From the NCBI GenBank assembly GCA_030639665.1, contig DAOWCC010000009.1:1-23940 (forward strand): DNA of 23,940 bases, given 5' to 3'. Shown in pieces: positions 13,809 to 21,392 of this stretch; the first letter of the stretch is position 1; the number at the start of each line of letters is the position of its first letter. The stretch comes from Elusimicrobiota bacterium. GTDB taxonomy: Bacteria; Elusimicrobiota; Elusimicrobia; Elusimicrobiales; UBA9959. The notes under the pieces were generated by a model. That model was not told where the DNA came from, did not search any database, and saw only the letters and a program-made list of their open reading frames with translations. The position numbers were made by a program, and so were the translations under genes.

Positions 13809-14146
13809 AGGCTCTGAAAAAGAATTAACTTGACACTTGGCCGACTGATTTTCGAACGAAACGAGAAACGAAGAGCGCGTGGCGCTATGTCGCCATAAGC
13901 GATGGGTGGACTGTGTTTTCAAAGGACTGTTATGGACACAAGTTCTCGCTTTGCTATCTTGCAGTGTGACGAAGTTGTAGCCGAAAATCAGCCGGCCCCA
14001 TAGCATAATTGCTATGGGGAAGCTCATATTTTATTAATTTCTTCGTTGCTCCTTATTCACAGGCATAAAGCCTGCTCATTCGTTGCGCCTTGAACTCAAT
14101 TTAAATCCGAGCTTCCAAGTGTTAAGGTAATTCTTTTTCAAAGCCT
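13809..14146. repeat. ~340-bp element with 32-bp inverted ends and internal pairings (MITE-like or structured RNA)
   Basis: It occupies most of the gene-free stretch 13659-14195. The ends 13809-13840 and 14115-14146 are inverted repeats matching at 28 of 32 bases. Inside are further pairings: 13839-13854 with 13982-13997 (15/16), the hairpin CCCCATAGC/GCTATGGGG (13996-14004/14011-14019), GGAAGCTC (14018-14025) with GAGCTTCC (14109-14116), CAGGC/GCCTG (14060-14064/14070-14074) and a direct repeat TTCGTTGC (14042, 14079). The flanks TTAATCTT (13801-13808) and TTAGTCTT (14146-14153) match at 7 of 8 and might be a target duplication. No convincing gene is inside. Between argF and this element, 13731-13798 holds a weak AT-rich hairpin (TTAAGGAA/TTCCTTAA) only. 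Confidence 0.65.
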
Positions 14147-14195
14147 TAGTCTTGAACTGTAGTTTAAAATGGTAATATATATTCGGAGTTTTAAT

Positions 14196-15311
14196 ATGAA
14201 AAAAACAAAAAAAATAATTGCATTGGGGCTTATGTCGGGGACATCCGCGGATGGAGTTTCCATTTCAGCCGTTAATATTTGTTTTAAAGATAAATTTATT
14301 GAGGTTTTAAAATATAAGACTTATTCCTATAATTTAAAATTGCGAAAGAAGATTCTTTCAGCTCCTCAAATGAACGCTTTTGAGCTTTCAGAATTAAATT
14401 TTGAGCTGGGGCTTATATGGGCAAAAGCCGTAGTTAAGTTTTGTAAAGACGCCAATTTAAAATATAAAGATATCGCCGTAATAGGTTCTCACGGTCAGAC
14501 CGTTTGTCATAACCCTTTAGCCAATATCCCCAATACCTTTCAAATTGGAGAGGCCTCGTTTATCGCCAAAGAGACAGGTCGGCCCGTTGTTTGTGATTTT
14601 AGGCCCATGGATATGGCTTTAGGGGGACAGGGCGCTCCTTTAATTCCTTTTTTGGATGAATTCATGTTTGGAGATTCCAAATCTAAATTACTTTTGAATA
14701 TAGGCGGAATAGCTAATTTTTCAATGGTTGGAAAAGGTGTTAAAACTTTTGCCTGTGATACGGGGCCCGGAAATTGTCTTATGGATTCTCTTATTGAGCA
14801 TATAACAAAAGGAAAAGCGCGATTTGATAAAAACGGAACTTTAGCAAAAAAAGGGAATATTGATTATAAGAAAATCGATAAAATGCTTAAAGAATCTTTT
14901 TTCAATATGAAACCGCCAAAATCCGCCGATAGGCGTGAGTTTTCCCTTAAGTTTATAAAAAAATATTTTAGAAATATTAACGCTAAAACCCTGCCCGATA
15001 TAATGGCGACTTTAAATTATTTAACAGCCAAAAGCATTGAAACGGCAATTAAGAAATATGTCCGCTTAATTCCTTCTGAAATGATAGTAAGCGGCGGAGG
15101 CGTTTTTAATCTTGAATTGATGAAGAATTTAAGGGACTTGCTTAAACCTGTGAAAATTTCAACTATTGCCGATTATTCCATGCATCCCTTATCAAAAGAG
15201 CCTGCCTGTTTCGCTCTTTTGGCTTGGCAAGCTTTAAATGGAAAAACAAATCATCCGTCTTCGGCAACAGGCGCTAAAACTAAAAAGATATTGGGGAAAG
15301 TAATAAGGTAA
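14196..15311 (+). CDS. anmK: Anhydro-N-acetylmuramic acid kinase
   Basis: A 371-residue kinase that opens and phosphorylates 1,6-anhydro-MurNAc to MurNAc-6-phosphate in cell-wall recycling. Family motifs in order: GLMSGTSADGVS near the N-terminus (ATP phosphate loop), GSHGQTVCH, QIGEASFIA, CDFRPMDMALGGQGAPLIP, NIGGIANFS, CDTGPGNCLMD, and SGGGVFN near the C-terminus. The ATG at 14196 is chosen because CGGAG (14184-14188) lies 7 nt upstream and MKKTKKIIALGLMSGTS is the normal N-terminus; an in-frame ATG at 14169 lacks a site. It heads an apparent operon with the terpenoid synthase (11 nt gap), OmpA-type lipoprotein and TPR genes. MurQ and other recycling genes are not in the window. Confidence 0.93.
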   Translation: MKKTKKIIALGLMSGTSADGVSISAVNICFKDKFIEVLKYKTYSYNLKLRKKILSAPQMNAFELSELNFELGLIWAKAVVKFCKDANLKYKDIAVIGSHGQTVCHNPLANIPNTFQIGEASFIAKETGRPVVCDFRPMDMALGGQGAPLIPFLDEFMFGDSKSKLLLNIGGIANFSMVGKGVKTFACDTGPGNCLMDSLIEHITKGKARFDKNGTLAKKGNIDYKKIDKMLKESFFNMKPPKSADRREFSLKFIKKYFRNINAKTLPDIMATLNYLTAKSIETAIKKYVRLIPSEMIVSGGGVFNLELMKNLRDLLKPVKISTIADYSMHPLSKEPACFALLAWQALNGKTNHPSSATGAKTKKILGKVIR

Positions 15312-15322
15312 AATAATTAAAC

Positions 15323-16387
15323 ATGAAAAAAGAAATCAATCTGACATTGCCCAAACATATAAATGATATCTTGAAAGATGTTTCAAGGTCTCTTTATTTA
15401 AGCATAAATATTTTTCCATATCCGATTAAAAGTGTAATGGGCATAGGATATATTATCTGCCGCGCCGCCGACACTATTGTTGATTGTCCCAATATAGACA
15501 GTGATTTTAAATATAAAACCATAAAATTATTCCATAATATTGAGTCCCCTGAAACAAGAACCGCTATTTCCGCTATATTGAAGGAATATTCGTCAAAAAT
15601 AAATAATCCAAAAGAAAAACCCTTAATGAGAAGTATGACGGAAATATTTGATTTTTATGCGGCTTTGCCAAAGATTTATAGAGAAATGGTTAATGAGATT
15701 GTGGATGGAGTGGCCCATGGAATGGAAATTGATATTTTATCTTTTCCATTCAAAGATAAAAAAACCATCTTGCCATTGCAAAAAGAAGCCGACCTTGAGA
15801 AATATTGCGCTTATATAGGCGGCGCGCCCGGAGTTTTCTGGGCGAAACTTTATGGCAGGACTCTGCGTGAGAAAAATAGCAAGACGCTTAAAAATTGTGT
15901 TCAAATCGAAGATGCCAAAAGCATAGGGGAAGGTCTTCAAATTACCAATATTCTTAAAGATATGGCGCATGATTTGCGTATGGGACGATGTTATATTCCG
16001 CAAGAAGATTTAAAATCCGTAAATTTAAGTCCGGAGCTTCTTTTAGAGTCGGCTAATAGAGACCGTCTTCAGCCGATTATTTTTAAATGGATAGTATGGG
16101 CCGTAAACAAACTTGATATAAGCGAGAAATTTCTCTCCTCAATTCCCAAAACGGAATTTGCCATGAGGGCCGCGATGGTATGGCCCGTTTATTGGGCTAT
16201 GGATACGCTTAGCGAGGTTGTAAACGGCAATCCTCTTGATTCATCCGCCGCGCCAAAAATAAAAAGAAGCAAAGTTTATTCCACTATTATGGCCACGCCG
16301 CCCATTCTTTTGAGCAATACCGCTTTTACCAGAGGTTATAGATTTAGAAGAGAAACGCTTATTGTGTCGATGTCTAAGGGAAAGTGA
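15323..16387 (+). CDS. Squalene/phytoene synthase-family enzyme
   Basis: A 354-residue all-alpha enzyme of the head-to-head prenyl transferase family, which joins two C15 or C20 isoprenyl diphosphates. Both magnesium-binding Asp motifs are intact: DTIVD (50-54) and DMAHD (213-217) within GEGLQITNILKDMAHDLRMGRCYIPQ. The YIGGAPGVFWAKLYG block (~164-178) is also typical. Whether the product is squalene, phytoene or a diapo-carotenoid precursor cannot be told from motifs. No desaturase or cyclase is nearby to decide, and the mix with envelope genes would fit a membrane hopanoid/squalene role. It starts 11 nt after anmK without a strong Shine-Dalgarno, so coupling to anmK translation is likely. 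Confidence 0.88.
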   Translation: MKKEINLTLPKHINDILKDVSRSLYLSINIFPYPIKSVMGIGYIICRAADTIVDCPNIDSDFKYKTIKLFHNIESPETRTAISAILKEYSSKINNPKEKPLMRSMTEIFDFYAALPKIYREMVNEIVDGVAHGMEIDILSFPFKDKKTILPLQKEADLEKYCAYIGGAPGVFWAKLYGRTLREKNSKTLKNCVQIEDAKSIGEGLQITNILKDMAHDLRMGRCYIPQEDLKSVNLSPELLLESANRDRLQPIIFKWIVWAVNKLDISEKFLSSIPKTEFAMRAAMVWPVYWAMDTLSEVVNGNPLDSSAAPKIKRSKVYSTIMATPPILLSNTAFTRGYRFRRETLIVSMSKGK

Positions 16388-16420
16388 AATTTAATTTTTA
16401 AGAAATAAACGGAGAAAACT

Positions 16421-16963
16421 ATGAGCCCCAATCATTCACACTGTTTGTTAATTGCGAAGAAAGCTCAAAAATACCATATATGCGCGGGGATTGTTTTTTT
16501 AATGATTTTGCTTTTAGGCTGTTCCGGCGTTCGTCCGACTCAAGTTGATATTGAACAAAAGCGTCGCGTCAAAATGGAAATGACTTCCGTTATAGATATG
16601 GTGCGTTCTCGTCGAATGCCTCCCATCGAATTTAAATTTAATTCCGCGCAATTGCTTTCAACTTCTTTTGATTTGCTTGATAAAATCGCGGATATCTTGC
16701 TTCGTTATCCTAATTTTAAACTTATTGTTGAAGGGCATACCGATGATGTTGGAAATGCCAAATATAATAAAAAACTTTCATATATGAGAGCGAATTCCGT
16801 AAAAGCCTATTTGGTTAAGCGGGGCATTCATCCTACGGATATAAGAACATATGGTTTTGGCAAAGAACGGCCGATTGTGCAAGATACTTCCGATGGAGCC
16901 AGAGCTCTTAATAGAAGAGTGGAATTTAGAATAAGCACAAGGGATTGGGAATCAGTTTATTAA
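16421..16963 (+). CDS. OmpA/Pal-type peptidoglycan-associated lipoprotein
   Basis: A 180-residue protein. The N-terminal hydrophobic segment ends in the lipobox LLLGC (lipidated Cys34), then a short linker, then an OmpA C-terminal domain (~70-175) that binds the meso-DAP of peptidoglycan. Domain signatures are FKFNSAQL, VEGHTDDVGNAKYNKKLSYMRANSVKAYLVKRGI, YGFGKERPI and NRRVEFRI. It is smaller than porin-type OmpA and fits a Pal-like outer-membrane anchor. CGGAG precedes the ATG; an 18-residue polar region lies ahead of the membrane segment, longer than usual for a lipoprotein signal. It is followed after 14 nt by the TPR gene. No tol genes are visible, so it is not named pal. Confidence 0.9.
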   Translation: MSPNHSHCLLIAKKAQKYHICAGIVFLMILLLGCSGVRPTQVDIEQKRRVKMEMTSVIDMVRSRRMPPIEFKFNSAQLLSTSFDLLDKIADILLRYPNFKLIVEGHTDDVGNAKYNKKLSYMRANSVKAYLVKRGIHPTDIRTYGFGKERPIVQDTSDGARALNRRVEFRISTRDWESVY

Positions 16964-16977
16964 AAATTGGAGCCTAT

Positions 16978-18375
16978 ATGAGCAAGAGGGGAACTGCTTT
17001 GTCTGAAATGGAGCGAGCAGTCAATAGTTTGCTTGATAAAAACCAGCCTGAACTCGCGCGAAAACTCGCGTTTGCCGCAGTTTGTAAATTTCCTAAAAAT
17101 AAGATATTGGCCGATCTTCTTGAAAAGGCTTTAAGCAGTGTTAAGGATATTAAGCTTATCGAGAAGATTTATAACAGAGTCTTTAAATATAAGGATGTCT
17201 GTCCGGCAAATTATTATCATTTGGGGATGTTTTATAAGAGGGTGAGAGATTTTAATAAAATGAAGCGGGTATTTGTTAAGTTCTTGCGCTTTAGAAAACG
17301 CGCGGATATTATTCACACATATATTGCCTATTGCACTTTAGATAAGTATGATTTGGCTTTTGAAACCGCTGAAAATATAATTGATACCCCTATGCATGAT
17401 CGCGTGCTTTCCAGATTATGGAATCCATGGGGAGATCGCGCGAGCGCAATGCCTAAAATCTTTTTTATTGATAGGCTTAACGCTCTTAAGCGCGCTAAAA
17501 TAAGAAAAAAATTTGAGCATTACCGTATTTTTTTTCGCGCCGCGTTATTGTTTTACAATAACAGACGGGAAGAGGCGGTTCGTGAATTTAAAAAAATGCC
17601 AAAACTTTCACCAGAGCGTTATGGCTGGATGCATTTTCCAATTGGCTGGACATATCTTTATTCTTGTAACTTTCAAAACGCCTTAAATGAATTTAATCAA
17701 AGCGTAAAGTCCGAAGTTTCTCGAATTCCGTCTATGGGAAGAATAGGCGAAATATATATATGCACCGGGAGCTTTGCCAAAGGTTTTGATGAATTCGCAA
17801 AAGCTTTAAAAGTCGCGGCTTTTGAAGAGACCGCGGGATTAATTACATGGAAAGGTCAGATGCATCTTTTTACAGGTGATTATAAAACGGCGGTAAAATT
17901 GCTTGGCAAGGGAGCTGAACTTGGAGATGATGTGGCGTTTTGTTGGCGGGGGGCGGCATACGCGAGGATGGGAATGCTTAAAAAGGCGTTAAATGATTTA
18001 GATAAGGCCATCAAGCTTTTTCCAACTGATTTGGAAGCTAGAGTTTGGCGCGCGGAAGTGTTAAGACTTTCCGGCAAAAATGAGCAGTCGCTAAAAGATA
18101 TAAATATTGTTATCGCGGCTGATGATAAATATATTTGGGCGTATTTTAATAGAGCTCTTATTAGGCGCGCGATGAACGATTATAAGGGGATGAAAGAGGA
18201 TTTTGAAAAAATAGACGGCAATATTATTCAATTTATAGAGGATAAGTTGTTTGAGGGGAAGAAGCCTGCGTCTGTGGAGCGGATGCTAAAAGTTTTGGAA
18301 GAGGGCTTCAAGCTTGCTATGGGAAATCGTAGGAATGATAAGTATTTTTATCCTATTTGGATGGGTGAAAAATAA
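16978..18375 (+). CDS. TPR-repeat protein, function unknown
   Basis: A 465-residue protein made largely of helical tetratricopeptide-type repeats. The clearest are in the C-terminal half, from about residue 310: AFCWRGAAYARMGMLKKALNDL, then EARVWRAEVLRLSGKNEQSLKDI, then WAYFNRALIRRAMNDYKGMKEDF. Weaker repeats occur from about residue 30 (ARKLAFAAVCKFPKNK) and 205-300 (FPIGWTYLYSCNFQNALNEF). No signal peptide is seen, so it is likely cytoplasmic. The start is ATG 16978 with TTGGAG 6 nt upstream; the open frame reaches back into the lipoprotein gene. TPR proteins act as protein-protein scaffolds. The operon with envelope genes suggests an envelope-related role, by inference. It converges on obgE with only 9 nt between stops and no terminator. 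Confidence 0.85.
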   Translation: MSKRGTALSEMERAVNSLLDKNQPELARKLAFAAVCKFPKNKILADLLEKALSSVKDIKLIEKIYNRVFKYKDVCPANYYHLGMFYKRVRDFNKMKRVFVKFLRFRKRADIIHTYIAYCTLDKYDLAFETAENIIDTPMHDRVLSRLWNPWGDRASAMPKIFFIDRLNALKRAKIRKKFEHYRIFFRAALLFYNNRREEAVREFKKMPKLSPERYGWMHFPIGWTYLYSCNFQNALNEFNQSVKSEVSRIPSMGRIGEIYICTGSFAKGFDEFAKALKVAAFEETAGLITWKGQMHLFTGDYKTAVKLLGKGAELGDDVAFCWRGAAYARMGMLKKALNDLDKAIKLFPTDLEARVWRAEVLRLSGKNEQSLKDINIVIAADDKYIWAYFNRALIRRAMNDYKGMKEDFEKIDGNIIQFIEDKLFEGKKPASVERMLKVLEEGFKLAMGNRRNDKYFYPIWMGEK

Positions 18376-18384
18376 CGCTTTGAA

Positions 18385-19764
18385 TTACTTTTTTAACTTT
18401 CGGCGTTTTCTTAATTGCTGAGCGTATTTATATTGAAATTTTGTTTTTTTAATATTTCTCGAGTTGTCTTCCGGAAACCATTCAAACTCTTTTCCCGCTA
18501 TTTTTATAACTTCACCTTCATTGACGCCCTCTTTTTTAAGGGCTTTATCAAGACCTATCAGTTTGAATGTGTTTTTTAATTTCAGCACAGCTTCGTCTTG
18601 AGCGAAATTAGTCATGCTGATTAATTTAAGGAGATTTTTACTTTCCACTTCCAATAGTCCTTCATTATTGCGGAAAATTTTAAAGCCTTTTTCCATAAAG
18701 CGGTTTAAAGGAGGAATGCTTTTGGGTTTCGCTTTGGAAAAAGAAATTTCTTCTATTTTTGGAAGTGTGGCTATAATTTTATCAAGGAGTTTTGTTATGC
18801 CTTGGGAAGTTATTGATGAAACCAAGAATATCTCTCTGCTTCTATATCTTTTTTTAATTTTTTTAAATACTTCTTCGGCATTTGGCAAATCAGCTTTATT
18901 TATCACCAAAATTTGTTTTTTCTTGGCAAGTTTTGGTGAAAAATTTTTTAATTCCGAGTTTATTAATTTGATGGAATCTATAGGTGATACATTTTTAAAG
19001 CCATTGGGGTCTATAAAATGCAGTATTAATTTGGTTCTTTGTATGTGGCGAAGAAAAACATCTCCAAGTCCCTTTCCTCTATGGGCGCCTTCTATCAGAC
19101 CGGGAATGTCAGCCGCTATAAAATCCTTTTGTTTATGCAGTATCATCCCAAGATTGGGTTTTAATGTTGTAAAGGGATAATCGGCAATACGAGGTTTAGC
19201 GTCCGATATCGCCGAAAGAAAAGTGGATTTTCCCGCATTGGGAAATCCGGCCAAGCCGACATCCGCGAGAAGTTTTAATTCAAGACTAATATCTATCTCT
19301 TCGCCCGGTTCTCCGTTTTCAGCGTATTTTGGAGCGGTATTTTCTTGTGTTTTAAAAGATGTATTGCCTCTGCCGCCTCTGCCGCCGCGAGCCACGAGAA
19401 ATATATCTCCCTCTTTATTTAAATCTTGCAGTACGGTTTCACCGTCTTTAATAAGCGTGCCGATAGGCACGGAAATAAAAATATCCGGTCCTTTTCTTCC
19501 GTATAAATTTTTGCCTTTTCCATGGTCGCCATCTTTGGCTGTGATATGGGGATGTCTTGAAAGGTCAAGCAAGGTATTAACATTTGGGCTGGTTTTTATA
19601 TAGATATCTCCGCCCTTGCCGCCATTTCCGCCATTAGGTCCGCCATAGGGAATAAACTTTTCCCTTCGAAATGACATACAGCCATTTCCGCCCGCTCCGG
19701 CCTTAAGGAATATTTTCAGCGTATCTATAAATTCAAGATGAGATTTTCTGGTAGTATTTGCCAT
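18385..19764 (-). CDS. obgE: GTPase Obg (CgtA)
   Basis: A 459-residue essential GTPase associated with the 50S subunit and the stringent response. N-terminal glycine-rich Obg fold (~10-165, with GAGGNGCMSFRREKFIPYGG and RGGRGGRGN). G domain motifs: G1 GFPNAGKST (173-181), the TT of ADYPFTT for switch I, G3 DIPGLIEGAHRGKGLG (219 onward), G4 NKAD (289-292), and SSITSQG as G5. A C-terminal OCT domain follows (~355-430), ending in a lysine/arginine-rich tail, within usual length. GGGAGG lies 8-9 nt before the ATG. It is downstream of rplU and rpmA in the widely conserved L21-L27-Obg order. Confidence 0.97.
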   Translation of the reverse strand: MANTTRKSHLEFIDTLKIFLKAGAGGNGCMSFRREKFIPYGGPNGGNGGKGGDIYIKTSPNVNTLLDLSRHPHITAKDGDHGKGKNLYGRKGPDIFISVPIGTLIKDGETVLQDLNKEGDIFLVARGGRGGRGNTSFKTQENTAPKYAENGEPGEEIDISLELKLLADVGLAGFPNAGKSTFLSAISDAKPRIADYPFTTLKPNLGMILHKQKDFIAADIPGLIEGAHRGKGLGDVFLRHIQRTKLILHFIDPNGFKNVSPIDSIKLINSELKNFSPKLAKKKQILVINKADLPNAEEVFKKIKKRYRSREIFLVSSITSQGITKLLDKIIATLPKIEEISFSKAKPKSIPPLNRFMEKGFKIFRNNEGLLEVESKNLLKLISMTNFAQDEAVLKLKNTFKLIGLDKALKKEGVNEGEVIKIAGKEFEWFPEDNSRNIKKTKFQYKYAQQLRKRRKLKK

Positions 19765-19818
19765 AAAAAAAACCTCCCAACCATTTTTTTATATCGATTA
19801 GGAGGTAAAAAGAGTTGA

Positions 19819-20082
19819 TTATTTTGCTAATTCGGGATATACGCTTATTTGTTGTTTTTTGCGATTTACCCACTCAAATTTCACTCTGCCCGTTGCTTTC
19901 GCGAACAATGTGTCATCAGTGCCTCGTCCGACATTTAAACCGGGGCGAAATTTTGTTCCTCTTTGTCTTACCAATACTTCACCGGCTTTTACAAACTGGT
20001 CTCCGTATCTTTTGACTCCTAATCTTTGTCCATTACTGTCTCGGCCGTTAGTACTTGACCCTTGAGCTTTGGTATGTGCCAT
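19819..20082 (-). CDS. rpmA: 50S ribosomal protein L27
   Basis: An 87-residue L27, beginning directly MAHTKAQGSSTNGRDSNGQRLGVKRYG without the cleavable Firmicutes-type extension, so its N-terminus can reach the peptidyl-transferase centre. The RQRGTKF and GRGTDDTLFA blocks are typical. Second gene of the rplU-rpmA-obgE group, 54 nt upstream of obgE and 64 nt after rplU. AGAGG precedes the start. Confidence 0.97.
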   Translation of the reverse strand: MAHTKAQGSSTNGRDSNGQRLGVKRYGDQFVKAGEVLVRQRGTKFRPGLNVGRGTDDTLFAKATGRVKFEWVNRKKQQISVYPELAK

Positions 20083-20146
20083 CGTAAAGCCTCTTCTAAA
20101 TTATTTCAAGCGGCCCATATTGATCGCCGCCGGATATGCCCGGAAC

Positions 20147-20455
20147 TTATGAAAGCTGGATATCTTTAATTTTTATCTCAGTCAGTTCCTGACGGTGTCC
20201 GCGGGATTTTTCATAGGCTTTTTTAGGTTTTTTTCTAAAAACCAGTATTTTTTCACCTCTGAGATGCCGCAAAACCTGAGCGGTTACTTTAGCTTCGGAT
20301 TTCTTCTCTTGAGTTTTGTTATCTTCGGGAGAAGCGCTCCAGAGAGCTTTAAAAGTAACCTCATCGCCTTCAGTTGCCGAGAGCTTCTCAATCTGCAGAA
20401 TTTCTCCCGGGACGATCCAATATTGTTTACCACCTGTTTCGATTATCGCATACAT
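20147..20455 (-). CDS. rplU: 50S ribosomal protein L21
   Basis: A 102-residue L21 with start MYAIIETGGKQYWIVPGE and the C-terminal basic block VFRKKPKKAYEKSRGHRQELTEIKI, which binds 23S rRNA. A second ATG lies 9 nt upstream (20464). The start at 20455 is preferred because it gives the usual L21 N-terminus and because the promoter -10 (20470-20465) abuts the upstream ATG, which would then not be transcribed. No Shine-Dalgarno is present, so translation appears leaderless. A 14-residue acidic/basic loop (SPEDNKTQEKKSEA) sits in the middle, as in many L21 proteins. First gene of the L21-L27-Obg operon. Confidence 0.95.
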   Translation of the reverse strand: MYAIIETGGKQYWIVPGEILQIEKLSATEGDEVTFKALWSASPEDNKTQEKKSEAKVTAQVLRHLRGEKILVFRKKPKKAYEKSRGHRQELTEIKIKDIQLS

Positions 20456-20464
20456 AGTAACCAT

Positions 20465-20493
20465 ATGATAGCAATTTTATAAATTCTTGGCAA
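20465..20493 (-). promoter_or_regulatory. rplU promoter
   Basis: On the minus strand -35 TTGCCA (20493-20488), 17-bp spacer, -10 TATCAT (20470-20465), 9 nt before the ATG at 20455. This spacing predicts a transcript starting at or next to the start codon. Confidence 0.65.
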
Positions 20494-20622
20494 ATGATTG
20501 ATTTGAGGGCGGAATGAAATTGTAAATATATTATAAGTTTTTTTGAAGAACTTTTGAATAGGAGGAGATAATTTGTCATAATTAGTTTATATTGAGTAGT
20601 CATTCAAACGCGGAGGGAAGAT

Positions 20623-21312
20623 ATGTATGAAGATATGAGTAAGCTTTTTATTCAGCCTGTAATGGATATTTGGGAGATTTTTCTGAGCTATGTGCCCAAT
20701 GTCGTGGCCGCTCTTTTATTTATCCTGGTGGGTCTTTTTCTTGCCAGAGTGTTTAGGTCTATTCTGGAACAATTTTTTGGAAGAATAAAACTGGACAGAT
20801 ACACCAGCAGAATAGGCATTAATGAAATATTGGCAAGGTTTGGTTTGGGGAAGTCTCCGTCTTACGCGGTGGCTTTCGCGGTTTATTGGGCGGTGCTTCT
20901 GGTATTTTTTGTATCGGCGCTCAATGTAATGAATCTCACCGTTATCTCTCAAATTCTTCAGACGGTGGTTGTTCAATTTGTTCCCAAAATAATTGTGGCC
21001 ACAATGGTGGCTTTCGGCGGATTGATGCTGGCTAAATTTATGAGCGATATTGTTTTAAATTCTTCAATAGCCAATAATTTAAAAGGGGGACGGTCTCTTT
21101 CCAAAATAGTTCATTTTGTTGTTTTGGTTTTTACGGCCATAATCGCTCTTGATCAATTGGGAATTGAAATGAAGATAATTCGCTCCAGTTTAAATATTTT
21201 ATTGGGGTCTATCGGTCTGGCTTTCGCTCTGGCAATGGGGCTTGGCGCCAAAGATGTGGCGCGTGAAATAGTGAGCGGTATGTTTACTTCGGAGAACAAA
21301 GAAAAGAAATAA
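20623..21312 (+). CDS. Small membrane protein with TM-helix repeats (MscS-like/CmpX-like)
   Basis: A 229-residue inner-membrane protein with about five hydrophobic segments: ~23-45 (VPNVVAALLFILVGLFLARVF), ~82-102, ~110-140, ~160-180 and ~190-210. The repeated pattern of a glycine-containing helix followed by LARV/LAKFMSDIV matches the conserved TM-helix repeat (PF05552) found in CmpX-type relatives of small mechanosensitive channels. The last helix, LLGSIGLAFALAMGLGAKDVAREIVSGMF, resembles the pore-lining TM3 of MscS. The soluble MscS beta-domain is missing, so channel activity is uncertain. GGAGGG sits 5-6 nt before the ATG. Monocistronic, divergent from rplU. The 167-bp gap between them (20456-20622) holds the rplU promoter and no further gene. 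Confidence 0.8.
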   Translation: MYEDMSKLFIQPVMDIWEIFLSYVPNVVAALLFILVGLFLARVFRSILEQFFGRIKLDRYTSRIGINEILARFGLGKSPSYAVAFAVYWAVLLVFFVSALNVMNLTVISQILQTVVVQFVPKIIVATMVAFGGLMLAKFMSDIVLNSSIANNLKGGRSLSKIVHFVVLVFTAIIALDQLGIEMKIIRSSLNILLGSIGLAFALAMGLGAKDVAREIVSGMFTSENKEKK

Positions 21313-21330
21313 ATTCTTTAATTTAAATAA

Positions 21331-21366
21331 AAAAAACTCCCGTAAAATAAATTACGGGAGTTTTTT
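21331..21366. terminator. Bidirectional terminator between the membrane-protein gene and rpoD
   Basis: A 15-bp perfect stem (21331-21345 with 21352-21366), core ACTCCCGTAA, A-run on the left and T-run on the right, so it works on both strands for the two converging genes. Confidence 0.92.
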
Positions 21367-21392
21367 TATTGCTTAATCCTTTTGGAATTTCG

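Noticed and set aside
13788..14027. 79-residue minus-strand open frame within the inverted-repeat element
   Set aside because: It spans inverted arms and hairpins, has no clear ribosome-binding site and no recognisable domain. More likely a chance frame in a structured element, although a conserved peptide cannot be excluded.
18614..19180. 188-residue plus-strand open frame antisense to obgE
   Set aside because: obgE is certain on the other strand; the antisense frame is low in complexity and has no domain or start signal.
20561..20582. Strong GGAGGAG followed by TTG as start of a small gene
   Set aside because: The frame from the TTG is two codons long (TTG TCA TAA), so there is no gene; a chance purine run is more likely.
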